A stretch of 54,561 bases of DNA from CAIKOD01 sp035505975 (GTDB lineage Archaea; Halobacteriota; Methanomicrobia; Methanomicrobiales; Methanospirillaceae): positions 1 through 54,561 of the forward strand of contig DATJQJ010000043.1 in assembly GCA_035505975.1 (NCBI GenBank). Direction: 5' to 3'. Of this stretch, positions 35,968 to 44,096 are shown piece by piece. A model generated the notes under the pieces. It was not told the DNA's origin. It worked only from the letters and a program-made list of their open reading frames with translations, and did no database searches. Position numbers and translations under genes: made by a program. The stretch's first letter is position 1, and every line of letters begins with the position of its first letter.

Positions 35968-36671
35968 GGGACGACTACCATCGGAGGGGGGTCGTCGATC
36001 CAGGTCCAGCTCATCCGTCCTGCAAGTGCCTTCATCGCCGGTGCCTCGAGTGCATAGTGCGTTGCCTGTATCAGGGGGATTGGAGAGTCCCTGATCACCG
36101 AATGTTTCGGTTCGGCAGAGAGGAATGCCTCCGCTCCGAGTCCCACGGCTTCTTCAATGAGATCCGGGTCGAAACCACTGCCGCCGACGACCGCAAGGCG
36201 ACAGGGAGCCCTTACCTGACCAAAGACCAGTAATTCGCAACCAAGAATCTCCCTGATCTCCCTGACCGAACGATTGCAGTCACCGACAATGCCGAGCTTC
36301 ATCGGGACGGCTTTGCAGAGGCCCAGCATCCCGGCAAGTGTGTCATTTACACCACGGGGGGCACGGTCGAAATTCGTATGCATTACATAGATATTCAAAC
36401 CCGAGGAGAGCACAGCGAGGAGGAGTGGTGCAAGATGTCCCCTGACCGAAGTTACGGGATGAAAAAGCGGGGTATGGTGGACCACAAGCGCATCGGCATG
36501 CCCACGGACGGCTTCACCGACTGCATGGGGAGTTGCGTCGAGCGAACAGAAAACACGGCCGATATCCTTCCTGCCTTCGACAACGAGTCCTATTCTCCCC
36601 AGATCAAACTCATCGGCCAGCGCGGGAGGTGCTATCTCCTCCATTCCAGAGATGAATTCGCGGATATCCAT
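35964..36671 (-). CDS. Nif3-like dinuclear metal-centre protein
   Basis: Nif3 (YbgI/DUF34) proteins bind two metals in a toroidal hexamer; their reaction is debated, with a GTP cyclohydrolase-like activity proposed. The metal ligands are visible in LVVHHTPLFHP and MHTNFDRAPRGVND and in the C-terminal ATHYALEAPAM. Length 235 fits the compact version. It is the first gene of the pair with the SWIM protein. On the minus strand an AT-rich GTATTTTAAC lies about 22-35 bases before the ATG. Confidence 0.9.
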   Translation of the reverse strand: MDIREFISGMEEIAPPALADEFDLGRIGLVVEGRKDIGRVFCSLDATPHAVGEAVRGHADALVVHHTPLFHPVTSVRGHLAPLLLAVLSSGLNIYVMHTNFDRAPRGVNDTLAGMLGLCKAVPMKLGIVGDCNRSVREIREILGCELLVFGQVRAPCRLAVVGGSGFDPDLIEEAVGLGAEAFLSAEPKHSVIRDSPIPLIQATHYALEAPAMKALAGRMSWTWIDDPPPMVVVP

Positions 36672-36723
36672 ACACCGGTATACGCACCGGGGTTAAAATA
36701 CCCTGCCGTGCTGCAATAGAATC

Positions 36724-36733
36724 CTTATCTATA
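36724..36733 (+). promoter_or_regulatory. TATA box of the DUF39 gene
   Basis: The element TTATCTATAA lies about 32 bases (centre) before the ATG at 36761. Expected transcription start is within about ten bases of the ATG, so the leader would be very short. The divergent Nif3-like gene begins 90 bases away on the other strand. Confidence 0.5.
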
Positions 36734-36760
36734 AGTCCACAGGGTGCGATATCCTCTCAC

Positions 36761-38269
36761 ATGAAAAAGTCCATCGACCTGATCAACGAACGGATCCGGG
36801 ATGGCAATGCCAGGGTGGTCACCGCTGAAGAGATGCCCGGTATTGTCGCGGAACTCGGGGAAGAGGCTGCACTCCGTGAGGTGGATGTCGTAACCACCGG
36901 GACATTCGGGGCGATGTGCTCATCGGGGGCATTTTTTAACTTTGGTCATGCGGAACCTCCCATACGCATGGAGCGTATCTGGCTGAACGACGTCGAGGGA
37001 TACGGTGGCCTCGCGGCAGTCGATACCTATGTCGGTGCGACGCAGCAGTCGGACACGCGGGAGGACCAGTACGGCGGTGCCCACGTCATCGAGGACTTTA
37101 TCGCCGGGAAATCGGTCGAACTCCGGGCAATGTCCCGCGGGACTGACTGCTACCCGAGAAGGACGATAACCACCGATCTCCTGCTCGAGAACTTAAACCA
37201 GGCGATCATGTGCAACCCGAGAAATGCCTACCAGCGGTATAATGCAGCGAGCAATACGACTGACCGCATCCTTCATACCTACATGGGCATGCTCCTCCCG
37301 AACACCGGCAACGTAACGTTCTCGGGCGCAGGCTGTCTGAACCCTATCTCGAACGACCCGGGTTTCCATGTAATCGGCAGCGGCGTCCCTATATTTCTCG
37401 GCGGTGCGCAGGGGATGGTAGTCGGCGAAGGGACGCAACACTCTCCTGCCGCAGGGTTCGGGACACTGATGGTTACCGGGGACATGAAACAGATGTCGAC
37501 CGATTACGTGCGTGCGGCCACGATGAACGGGTACGGTGTTACCCTCTATGTGGGAGTCGGCATACCGATCCCCGTTATCGATACGCAGGTTGTCAGAAGT
37601 ACCGCGGTCCGGGACGAGGATATCGAAATCGACATCCTTGATTACGGGGTGCCAAGCAGGAACAGGCCGACAATCAGGAAGGTAAATTATGCAGAGCTCC
37701 GGAGCGGGTCGGTTCAGATCAACGGCGATGATGTCAGGACGTCTTCACTATCGAGTTACCGCAAGGCCAGAGAGATTGCCATGACGCTGCGACAATGGGT
37801 GGAACAGGGAAAGATGGAACTCTTCCTCCCGACACGGCCGATAAATCCCAGGGCGCAGGTAAAACCGATGCACGAGAGTGTCCGGGGCCCCCGTGTGCTC
37901 GAGATCATGGACCGCCAGGTGTTTTCGGTCGGGGAAGGCGATGAGATCAGGACCGCTGCAAAGATCCTCCTGAAAGGAGAGACCAATCACCTGCCGGTCG
38001 TCAACCAGGAAGGGATCCTGGTCGGCATCGTTACAACTTTCGACATCTCAAAAGCGGTCGCGAACCCGGGAAAAGCGGGGTACGTCAAAGATATCATGCG
38101 CAAAAAGGTTGTCACGACCACCCCCGATGAGGCGGTCGATATTGCCGTTCAGAAACTGGAACGCCACAATATCAGTGCACTTCCGGTTGTCGACCCCGAT
38201 ATGCACGTGGTAGCAATGCTGACTGCAACCGATCTCGGGAAACTTTTCGGAGGAAGGTGGCTGAAATGA
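36761..38269 (+). CDS. homocysteine biosynthesis protein (DUF39/COG1900) with CBS pair
   Basis: The closest named relative is Methanosarcina MA1821, required for making homocysteine from aspartate semialdehyde and sulfide. The DUF39 core covers residues 1-370 with conserved cysteines in GAMCSSGAF, GTDCYPRR, IMCNPRNAYQ and FSGAGCLNP. The last 120 residues are two CBS domains (MDRQVFSVGEGDEIRTAAK, MRKKVVTTTPDEAVDIAV), which in other enzymes bind adenosyl ligands such as SAM or ATP. The stop overlaps the ferredoxin partner as ATGA. Confidence 0.93.
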   Translation: MKKSIDLINERIRDGNARVVTAEEMPGIVAELGEEAALREVDVVTTGTFGAMCSSGAFFNFGHAEPPIRMERIWLNDVEGYGGLAAVDTYVGATQQSDTREDQYGGAHVIEDFIAGKSVELRAMSRGTDCYPRRTITTDLLLENLNQAIMCNPRNAYQRYNAASNTTDRILHTYMGMLLPNTGNVTFSGAGCLNPISNDPGFHVIGSGVPIFLGGAQGMVVGEGTQHSPAAGFGTLMVTGDMKQMSTDYVRAATMNGYGVTLYVGVGIPIPVIDTQVVRSTAVRDEDIEIDILDYGVPSRNRPTIRKVNYAELRSGSVQINGDDVRTSSLSSYRKAREIAMTLRQWVEQGKMELFLPTRPINPRAQVKPMHESVRGPRVLEIMDRQVFSVGEGDEIRTAAKILLKGETNHLPVVNQEGILVGIVTTFDISKAVANPGKAGYVKDIMRKKVVTTTPDEAVDIAVQKLERHNISALPVVDPDMHVVAMLTATDLGKLFGGRWLK

Positions 38270-38661
38270 AACTTCTCGTGACATTTTCAAGGAAATCTGG
38301 CAGGAAACCGGTCATTGCCCAGGTAGTGAAGGATACGGGCGTCCTGATCAACGTAGAACGGGCGATCATCGACTCGTCCGAAGGAGAAGCCTTGATCGAT
38401 ATTCCCGACGACACCTGCCAGGTGATCAGGGAAAAACTGGCCGAACTCGGCGCCAGCGTACGGGTGCTCGACCGCGGAATAATCCTTGACGAAAGCGAAT
38501 GCGTGGACTGCGGCGCCTGCATCAGCGTGTGCCCCCAGGAGGTGTTTTATCTCGGTCCCGACTGGAAGATATCCCTCCAGGAAGGTCGCTGTGTCCTGTG
38601 CGGCCGCTGTATCGAGGCGTGCCCGCACAATGCCCTTTCAAAGCAGGAAGAAAATTCTTAA
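38266..38661 (+). CDS. NIL-domain 4Fe-4S ferredoxin, homocysteine pathway partner
   Basis: This matches Methanosarcina MA1822, the redox partner of DUF39. Residues 1-75 form the NIL domain (KLLVTFSRKSGRKPVIAQVV). Two 4Fe-4S clusters follow, with CVDCGACISVCP and CVLCGRCIEACP, each a CxxCxxCxxxCP motif. I chose the ATG at 38266 (ATGA overlap, AGGAAGG eight bases upstream), giving 131 residues. The pair probably supplies electrons for sulfur transfer. Confidence 0.93.
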   Translation: MKLLVTFSRKSGRKPVIAQVVKDTGVLINVERAIIDSSEGEALIDIPDDTCQVIREKLAELGASVRVLDRGIILDESECVDCGACISVCPQEVFYLGPDWKISLQEGRCVLCGRCIEACPHNALSKQEENS

Positions 38662-38677
38662 GAATTCAATCTTTTTT

Positions 38678-40009
38678 TCACATCTCATTGGTAGTAGATG
38701 GTAGGAGGTCTATCCTTGCGCGTTGCCCCTTACGAGCTATGTATCCGAGGATTGTCGATAGGGAAACCGGGCGGTAACCCGTCATTTCGATACTGACATT
38801 CACCCGCCGGTGAATGAAATCGATGAACGGATATTCCCGGATATTGTTGTTGTGGGCGTGTCCGTGAATGATCCAGCCGTCATAGTCAGGAGGGGCTCCT
38901 GCCGGGTCGTGGATAAACAGAAGATCGAGACCGCCTGTCTTCTTCTCAACAGACGATACCTGACCTGGAGTATCTTCATCGTGGTTTCCCCGGATGTAGG
39001 TGATCCTGCCGGCCAGTTTTCCAAGATATTCAGCAGGAGGTGCGGCAGTTGGACCGTACCTGAGGTCGCCGAGGAATAACACTTCATCGTTGCTCCCGAC
39101 GACCCGGTTCCAGTTGTTGATCAGCACCTCGTCCATCTCGGCAGCCGAAGAAAACGGCCTCCTGCAGTATTTGATGATATTTTCGTGGCCGAGGTGAAGG
39201 TCAGATACCACGAAGGGCGGGGCTTTTGGGGATTTCGGGGGACCGACAAGTTCTATCCCCGATATATGCCGGTACTGCTTCAGCGAGATCACGGCTCTTT
39301 CATGGCGATAGGCCAGGGGGCGGGTCAGCCAGTCCCCGGACGGCATATCGAATTCTGCCCTGACACTCCCATTTTTCAGGAGTGCGATCCGAAACACCGT
39401 GAGAGGGGCATATTCGGGCATGAAGACCTCATGATTGCCGTCTGCCCGGTTTTCCCCCTTTTCTGTTGATCCTGCCGTAGTAACGGCACCCATCTCTATC
39501 ATCCGGCGGATTCTTTCGCATACGGATTCCGCATCCCGGGTCCTCATGTTGTACGAATGAGTGATGTGAAACAGCCGTTGCAGCGGATCGCGGTCTATCC
39601 AGCTCAGGCTCTCGGTCAGTGGGGCGATCGAATGCCAGAGTACGTCATAAAATTCCCTGAATGCAGATGAGACCTCGATATCGTGCGCAATTGCAAGTCC
39701 TCTCCGTCCCCGCAACCTGATCCATCCGGAGAGCTCCAGGATAAATCCAGGACACTTTCTGCAGGCTGATTCGATTGCCTGGCACAGTACACCCGGATGG
39801 AGGCCTTCACGGAGGAAGAACGGCCCGTACAGAGTGACATGCTGGAACGGGGGGAAAAGGTACTGGTCAGGTACCAGATGGCTGATAAATTCTGTTTTTT
39901 TCGACAATTTCCAGTCGTTTACCCGGATCATGAGAAAGTATTCGTCGCTACCCCGGGCTCTTCTGTTCTGCCATGTCCTGAAGTGGTGTTGCCTGCGGGA
40001 TACTGTCAT
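38678..40009 (-). CDS. 2H phosphoesterase (2'-5' RNA ligase-like) fused to calcineurin-type phosphoesterase
   Basis: This 443-residue protein combines two nucleic-acid-end enzymes. The N-terminal 2H fold has both catalytic HxT motifs: HVT at 57-59 and HIT at 148-150. A middle region of about 195-260 (FRIALLKNGSVRAEFDMP) is shared, as I recall, with archaeal 2'-5' RNA ligase homologues. From about 265 comes a metallophosphoesterase with all five motifs: SDLHLGH, LGDL, RGNHDE, LFIHD and IHGHAHNN. The ATG at 40009 keeps the first strand of the 2H fold (EYFLMIRV); an ATG at 39931 would cut into it. No ribosome site is visible. An RNA-repair or cyclic-phosphate role is inference. Confidence 0.88.
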   Translation of the reverse strand: MTVSRRQHHFRTWQNRRARGSDEYFLMIRVNDWKLSKKTEFISHLVPDQYLFPPFQHVTLYGPFFLREGLHPGVLCQAIESACRKCPGFILELSGWIRLRGRRGLAIAHDIEVSSAFREFYDVLWHSIAPLTESLSWIDRDPLQRLFHITHSYNMRTRDAESVCERIRRMIEMGAVTTAGSTEKGENRADGNHEVFMPEYAPLTVFRIALLKNGSVRAEFDMPSGDWLTRPLAYRHERAVISLKQYRHISGIELVGPPKSPKAPPFVVSDLHLGHENIIKYCRRPFSSAAEMDEVLINNWNRVVGSNDEVLFLGDLRYGPTAAPPAEYLGKLAGRITYIRGNHDEDTPGQVSSVEKKTGGLDLLFIHDPAGAPPDYDGWIIHGHAHNNNIREYPFIDFIHRRVNVSIEMTGYRPVSLSTILGYIARKGQRARIDLLPSTTNEM

Positions 40010-40131
40010 CTCGGTTAAAAGACGTTCACCTTCCTGGTATATACACCCTGTTCAATTCCCGTACCAGAGCCGTCCCCTGGAACACCATTGGTCCCTGATG
40101 CGGGACACATTTTAGCATTGGGACATACCAG

Positions 40132-40866
40132 ATGTACTATACCGGGACCCGCATGATCAGGCATCACTTCGAGATGAGAGAGACGATTGCCACCATAATT
40201 GCCGATGAACAGTCCTACATCGACGAAGCCTGCCTGGCAATGATCAGGGCACGCCAGGAGTTGGAGCGGTATATCTTCAGGGATCCCTTTTTCCGGAACA
40301 CCTTCGATCCGTACTGTCCTGACTCGTCAGGACCGACCGTAACCCGGATGGCCGGGGCGGCCGCCCGGGCCGGTGTCGGACCGATGGCGGCGGTAGCCGG
40401 CACCATTGCCCTAACCGGTGTCGAGGCGATGGTGAAAACCGGTGCAACATTTGGCATCGTCGATAACGGGGGGGATATCGCACTGATTTCAGACCGGGAA
40501 GTCCTGATTGGTATTCACGCCGGGACGTCCCCGTTAAGCGACAGGTTCGCGTTCGTTGTCCCCCCGGTCGACGGGATATACGGCATCTGTACTTCTTCGG
40601 CAACCGTAGGGCCTTCGATCTCGTTTGGTATTGCCGATGCCGTCACCGTTTTCTCCAGAGACGTAAGCCTGGCCGACGCCTGGGCTACGGCGATCTGCAA
40701 CGAGATAAGGGAGGATGACACTTCGGTGTTCTCGCGTCTTTTACCAGGAGATGTGGACGGTGTTTTTGCAATCATCGGCGAAAATAGTCTCAAATGGGGA
40801 ACGATACCACCTATTGTGCAGGCAAAGGTTAACAGGGATCGCATTACCGCCGGCATCAGGTTTTAA
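40132..40866 (+). CDS. UPF0280 (COG2122) protein, ApbE-related
   Basis: UPF0280 proteins are linked to sulfur assimilation; the Methanosarcina member has been connected with persulfide-dependent cysteine and homocysteine formation. The family beginning IRHHFEMRETIATIIAD is clear, followed by GAAARAGVGPMAAVAGTIA, EAMVKTGATFGIVDNGGDI and the ICTSSATVGPSISFGIADAV segment typical of ApbE-like folds. The ATG at 40132 is the first; one seven codons later (40153) is equally possible. It is separated from DUF39 and its ferredoxin only by the opposite-strand fusion gene. Confidence 0.88.
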   Translation: MYYTGTRMIRHHFEMRETIATIIADEQSYIDEACLAMIRARQELERYIFRDPFFRNTFDPYCPDSSGPTVTRMAGAAARAGVGPMAAVAGTIALTGVEAMVKTGATFGIVDNGGDIALISDREVLIGIHAGTSPLSDRFAFVVPPVDGIYGICTSSATVGPSISFGIADAVTVFSRDVSLADAWATAICNEIREDDTSVFSRLLPGDVDGVFAIIGENSLKWGTIPPIVQAKVNRDRITAGIRF

Positions 40867-40878
40867 GACAATATCCTG

Positions 40879-41051
40879 GCTTTGTTGATATCCTGTTTTT
40901 TTTTTACTTTATTTTCCAGTTGAGGCTGTCCTTCAATTCTGATGAATTGAAATGAATTTGAGACTTTCTGACGCTTCAGGGGCTCCGCCCACCAGGCTGG
41001 GGCGACCCCGGCCGGATAGGGATTACGAATGAACTGATTAATTCTCAATCC
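40879..41051 (-). repeat. dispersed intergenic repeat, copy B (inverted)
   Basis: On the minus strand this copy starts GGATTGAGAATTAAT (end at 41051), holds the core GGGGTCGCCCCAGCCTGG plus GGGCGGAGCCCC, then CGTCAGAAAGTCTCAAATTC, and ends ACAGGATATCAACAAAGCC. It matches copies A and C block by block, and is opposite in orientation to both. It fills most of the 340-base gap after the UPF0280 gene. Confidence 0.75.
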
Positions 41052-41206
41052 TTATTGTCTCCCGGCTCTCATGCACAGGAGGTGACATAAAGGGGAGGTG
41101 AAATCTCCCCCGCCAAGCGATACGTTACGTTTAAATGAGGAATGCATCCATACCCGGATACCGGCTGTCCCAAAAGGGAACAATCAGATTCATGGGATCC
41201 GGGCTT

Positions 41207-41617
41207 TCAGAGGCTCTCGTCGATAAACTGCATTGCGTCCCGGTAAGCTGTCTTTCCCCGGTAATGACCAAGGACCTGTGAATCGTCCATGACCGTGATA
41301 AGCGGATCGTCGCCATCCATCGAGAATATCACGACCAGATAGTCTACTTCGCGGAGAGCCACGCCCTTGACGAGCATGGATGCAGGAGTCAGTATCATCC
41401 GTTCTTTTTCAAGGTCCCCGGGCGATTCGCGGAAAAAATAATAGAATACCTGGTACGCGTTCAGGAGGTCGGACCCGAGCAGCTCCCTGAGAAGTTCCGG
41501 GCTGATGGTATCGAGGTGGGATGCCAGGCGCTCCTCGTCATCCCCGCTGGCTTTAAAGAGCGATTCCGCAATCTTCGCGAGCTCCCGGTATGGTGTTCGC
41601 CTGGAAACGTCAGTCAT
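41207..41617 (-). CDS. conserved-looking protein of unknown function, 136 residues
   Basis: The first half is helical and acidic (AKIAESLFKASGDDEERLAS, LLRELLGSDLLNAYQVFYYF) and the second is beta-rich (LVVIFSMDGDDPLITVMDDS) ending in a helix. I do not recognise the family. The codon use and composition fit the neighbourhood, so the gene is probably real. It is divergent from the small gene at 41704, and the about 85 bases between them carry AT-rich promoter-like sequence on both strands. Confidence 0.7.
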   Translation of the reverse strand: MTDVSRRTPYRELAKIAESLFKASGDDEERLASHLDTISPELLRELLGSDLLNAYQVFYYFFRESPGDLEKERMILTPASMLVKGVALREVDYLVVIFSMDGDDPLITVMDDSQVLGHYRGKTAYRDAMQFIDESL

Positions 41618-41703
41618 GGCATATCATTTGCAGGCTGTCGCAAAAAATGTCATGGTTGCAGTTCCGGAAAAGGTATAACGTTTTAAAAGAGCTATATTTG
41701 CCC

Positions 41704-41982
41704 GTGAAACCTGAAGACCTCGACTGGATCGTCTATCACCTCATCCTTGACGGGAAGGCATCAGACAGGGATGCAATTATCGGGGCGACGGGATGTACCC
41801 CCGACGAAGGGGATGGATCGATACGACGCCTGGTCTCCTATTTCCTCATCGATACCGATGGGGACCGGTTCCATGCACTTTCCGTGCCTGATATGTTCCT
41901 CCGTTCGCAGTGCAAGTACGACGGGGATATGCCGATCGTTATCGAAAACGGGGTCGTAAAAAGAAAGAAACCGGTGCAGTAG
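41704..41982 (+). CDS. small winged-helix-like protein, unknown
   Basis: This 92-residue product begins KPEDLDWIVYHLILDGKASDR after its start and looks like a helix-turn-helix or winged-helix unit (DAIIGATGCTPDEGDGSIRR, then a short wing), with a basic end. The start is uncertain: GTG at 41704 or TTG at 41698. A TTTTAAAA element about 20 bases before suggests a leaderless transcript. It ends one base before trm56 and so heads that operon. Confidence 0.65.
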   Translation: MKPEDLDWIVYHLILDGKASDRDAIIGATGCTPDEGDGSIRRLVSYFLIDTDGDRFHALSVPDMFLRSQCKYDGDMPIVIENGVVKRKKPVQ

Positions 41983-41983
41983 G

Positions 41984-42505
41984 ATGGAGATCGTTGTTTT
42001 GCGGCTAGGTCACCGTCCCGAACGTGACCAGAGGGTCACGACCCATGTCGGTCTTCTTTCCCGCGCCCTCGGGGCCAGAGGCATGTTCCTCGCCGCTGAC
42101 GACAAGGGGATCGTGCAGAGTATCGAACGCGTCGTCGATCAATGGGGAGGAGACTTCTTTATCGAGAACCGGGTGAGATGGCGGCGCTGCATCGACGAAT
42201 GGAAACGGTCGGGGGGCGTGGTCGTCCACCTTACCATGTACGGCATGCCGGTCAGGGACTATGAAACAGAGATTAAGACCCATGAGAAGATCATGGTGAT
42301 CGTCGGCGCTGAAAAAGTACCTGGTGAGATATACGGGCTTTCAGATTACAATATCTCAGTTACGGGGCAGCCCCATTCGGAGATTGCCAGCCTTGCGGTT
42401 TTCCTCGACCGCATCTTTGGAGGCGAGGAACTCGCCCTGGAATTCCCTGGCGCAAAGATCAGGGTCATACCATGCATGCAGGGGAAAAAGACGGAATTGA
42501 AATGA
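41984..42505 (+). CDS. trm56: tRNA (cytidine(56)-2'-O)-methyltransferase, aTrm56
   Basis: aTrm56 is an archaeal SPOUT enzyme that 2'-O-methylates C56 in the tRNA T-loop. The family N-terminus VVLRLGHRPERDQRVTTHVG is unmistakable; VVHLTMYG, IMVIVGAEKVP and NISVTGQPHSEIASLAVFLD form the knotted SAM site. Length 173 is normal. Its stop overlaps the ATP-grasp gene as ATGA. Confidence 0.94.
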   Translation: MEIVVLRLGHRPERDQRVTTHVGLLSRALGARGMFLAADDKGIVQSIERVVDQWGGDFFIENRVRWRRCIDEWKRSGGVVVHLTMYGMPVRDYETEIKTHEKIMVIVGAEKVPGEIYGLSDYNISVTGQPHSEIASLAVFLDRIFGGEELALEFPGAKIRVIPCMQGKKTELK

Positions 42506-43584
42506 GCAGCCGGGTCCTCATCGCGGGATTTGCAACCAGGCACGTGGCCCGTTCAGCCCGGGCTGCCGGATACCGGGTCTGTTGTGTCGACCATTTCTGC
42601 GACCAGGACCTCGTCGCAGTCGCGGACGAATGCCGATGTTTTTCCGACCTTGAGGCCCTCCCGGTGGCAATCAGCGACATGGCTGAACGATACAGGTTCG
42701 ACCTGTTCGTGCCGACCTCTGGTGCCGAACTATTGGATGTTCCGATCCCGAGGTTTGCACCGGCACCCGAAACTGCAGCCCCATTTATGGATAAGCTGTG
42801 TATGGCGGGATATCTGTCCGGTCTTGGCGTGCCGGTCCCGGCGACGCTCCCGGAAGGGACATTTCCTGCGATGCTCAAGCCGTCCGAAGGATCGGGCGGT
42901 TGGCGAAATACCGTCGTCAGAAACCGGGACGACTGGGTCGCGTGGAAAGAAATGATGGAGGACCCTCCGGTGATCTGGCAGGAGGTGGTTTCCGGGATCC
43001 CGGCAAGTGTCTGTTGCGTTTGTAACGGCACTGCTGCCAGGGCTGTCGCCGTCAATGAACAGATCCTCAGGGGGGGTACCGAAGCCAGGTACGGATTTTC
43101 GGGTTCGATTACCCCGTTCGTTCATCCTCTTGCGGGCGAAATGGTGAGATATGCCGAGAAAATCGCATCCGGATCAGGGTGTGTCGGCACACTTGGGGTG
43201 GATTTTGTTGTCGGAGACCGCCCTTATGTCATTGAAGTGAACCCCCGGTTCCAGGGAACGGTCGACACGGTAGAGATGGCGACTGGTGTGAACCTGTTTT
43301 CCCTTCACGTAAGCGCATGCGAAGGACAACTGCCTGAAACGAATTTTACACCACGCCAGTTTGCCGCCCGGAAAATCCTTTTTGCGGAAGAAGACCTAAT
43401 CGTGGATAAAAACCTGATGCACTATTCACGCTTCATCTCGGACATCCCCTGGCCCGGGGCATCGTTTGAAAAAGGAGAAGCAGTCGTAAGCGTATATGGT
43501 ACCGGGCCCGACAGGCATTCGGCATTGGAGGTGCTGGATAAACATATTAGCACCGTTCGACAATATATAAAGGGGTCGTCGTGA
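42502..43584 (+). CDS. ATP-grasp carboligase-like protein
   Basis: The 360-residue protein has an N-terminal Rossmann-like part (VLIAGFATRHVARSARAAGY) and an ATP-grasp fold: FPAMLKPSEGSGGWRNTVV as the nucleotide lysine/glycine loop, VIWQEVVSGIPASV, and the metal-binding IEVNPRFQGTVDTVEMATG. It most resembles the archaeal COG2232 group of predicted carboxylate-amine ligases, whose substrates are not established. I chose the ATG at 42502 (ATGA overlap with trm56). Confidence 0.87.
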   Translation: MSSRVLIAGFATRHVARSARAAGYRVCCVDHFCDQDLVAVADECRCFSDLEALPVAISDMAERYRFDLFVPTSGAELLDVPIPRFAPAPETAAPFMDKLCMAGYLSGLGVPVPATLPEGTFPAMLKPSEGSGGWRNTVVRNRDDWVAWKEMMEDPPVIWQEVVSGIPASVCCVCNGTAARAVAVNEQILRGGTEARYGFSGSITPFVHPLAGEMVRYAEKIASGSGCVGTLGVDFVVGDRPYVIEVNPRFQGTVDTVEMATGVNLFSLHVSACEGQLPETNFTPRQFAARKILFAEEDLIVDKNLMHYSRFISDIPWPGASFEKGEAVVSVYGTGPDRHSALEVLDKHISTVRQYIKGSS

Positions 43585-44096
43585 TGGATGAATTATTGAA
43601 CAACCAGGCAATCAGGGCTTACATCCTGCGTCTGATCGGAGAGGAAGGGCTTGCACTTCTGGAGAAATATCCCGAAGATGGGGAATACAGCGATGAAGAG
43701 CTTGCTGCAAAAACAGGGATCAATCTGAATTCCGTCCGCCATACACTCTATACTCTTTATGAGAAGCGGCTCGCCGAATACCGCCGGATTAAGAATAACG
43801 AGACAGGCTGGCTCACCTACCTGTGGCAGCTTCGTCTCGATACAATATACGAAGCGATAAAAGAAGACCTCGAACGGGTGCTGGAAAAGCTTGAGACCAG
43901 GGAACGTTTCGAGGAAGAAAACGACTTTTATATCTGCAAACAGTGCGGGATCATCTGCACATTCAACCAGGCGATGGATTTCAATTTTATTTGCCAGGAC
44001 TGCAACCAGCAGATGGACCATTTTGACAACGATATACTGCTCAAGGCGCTGAAACGTCGGATTGATACGATCAGGCAGACGCTCGGGCATGCCTGA
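43584..44096 (+). CDS. tfe: transcription factor E (TFE alpha)
   Basis: TFE helps RNA polymerase open promoters together with TBP and TFB. Residues 1-85 form the extended winged helix (LLEKYPEDGEYSDEELAAKT, SVRHTLYTLYEKRLAEYRR). A helix links it to the zinc ribbon with Cys119/Cys122 and Cys138/Cys141 (ICKQCG, CQDCN). The ATG at 43584 shares one base with the preceding stop (TGATG) and has AGGGG eight bases upstream; the GTG one codon earlier is an alternative. Length is 170 residues. Confidence 0.95.
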   Translation: MDELLNNQAIRAYILRLIGEEGLALLEKYPEDGEYSDEELAAKTGINLNSVRHTLYTLYEKRLAEYRRIKNNETGWLTYLWQLRLDTIYEAIKEDLERVLEKLETRERFEEENDFYICKQCGIICTFNQAMDFNFICQDCNQQMDHFDNDILLKALKRRIDTIRQTLGHA

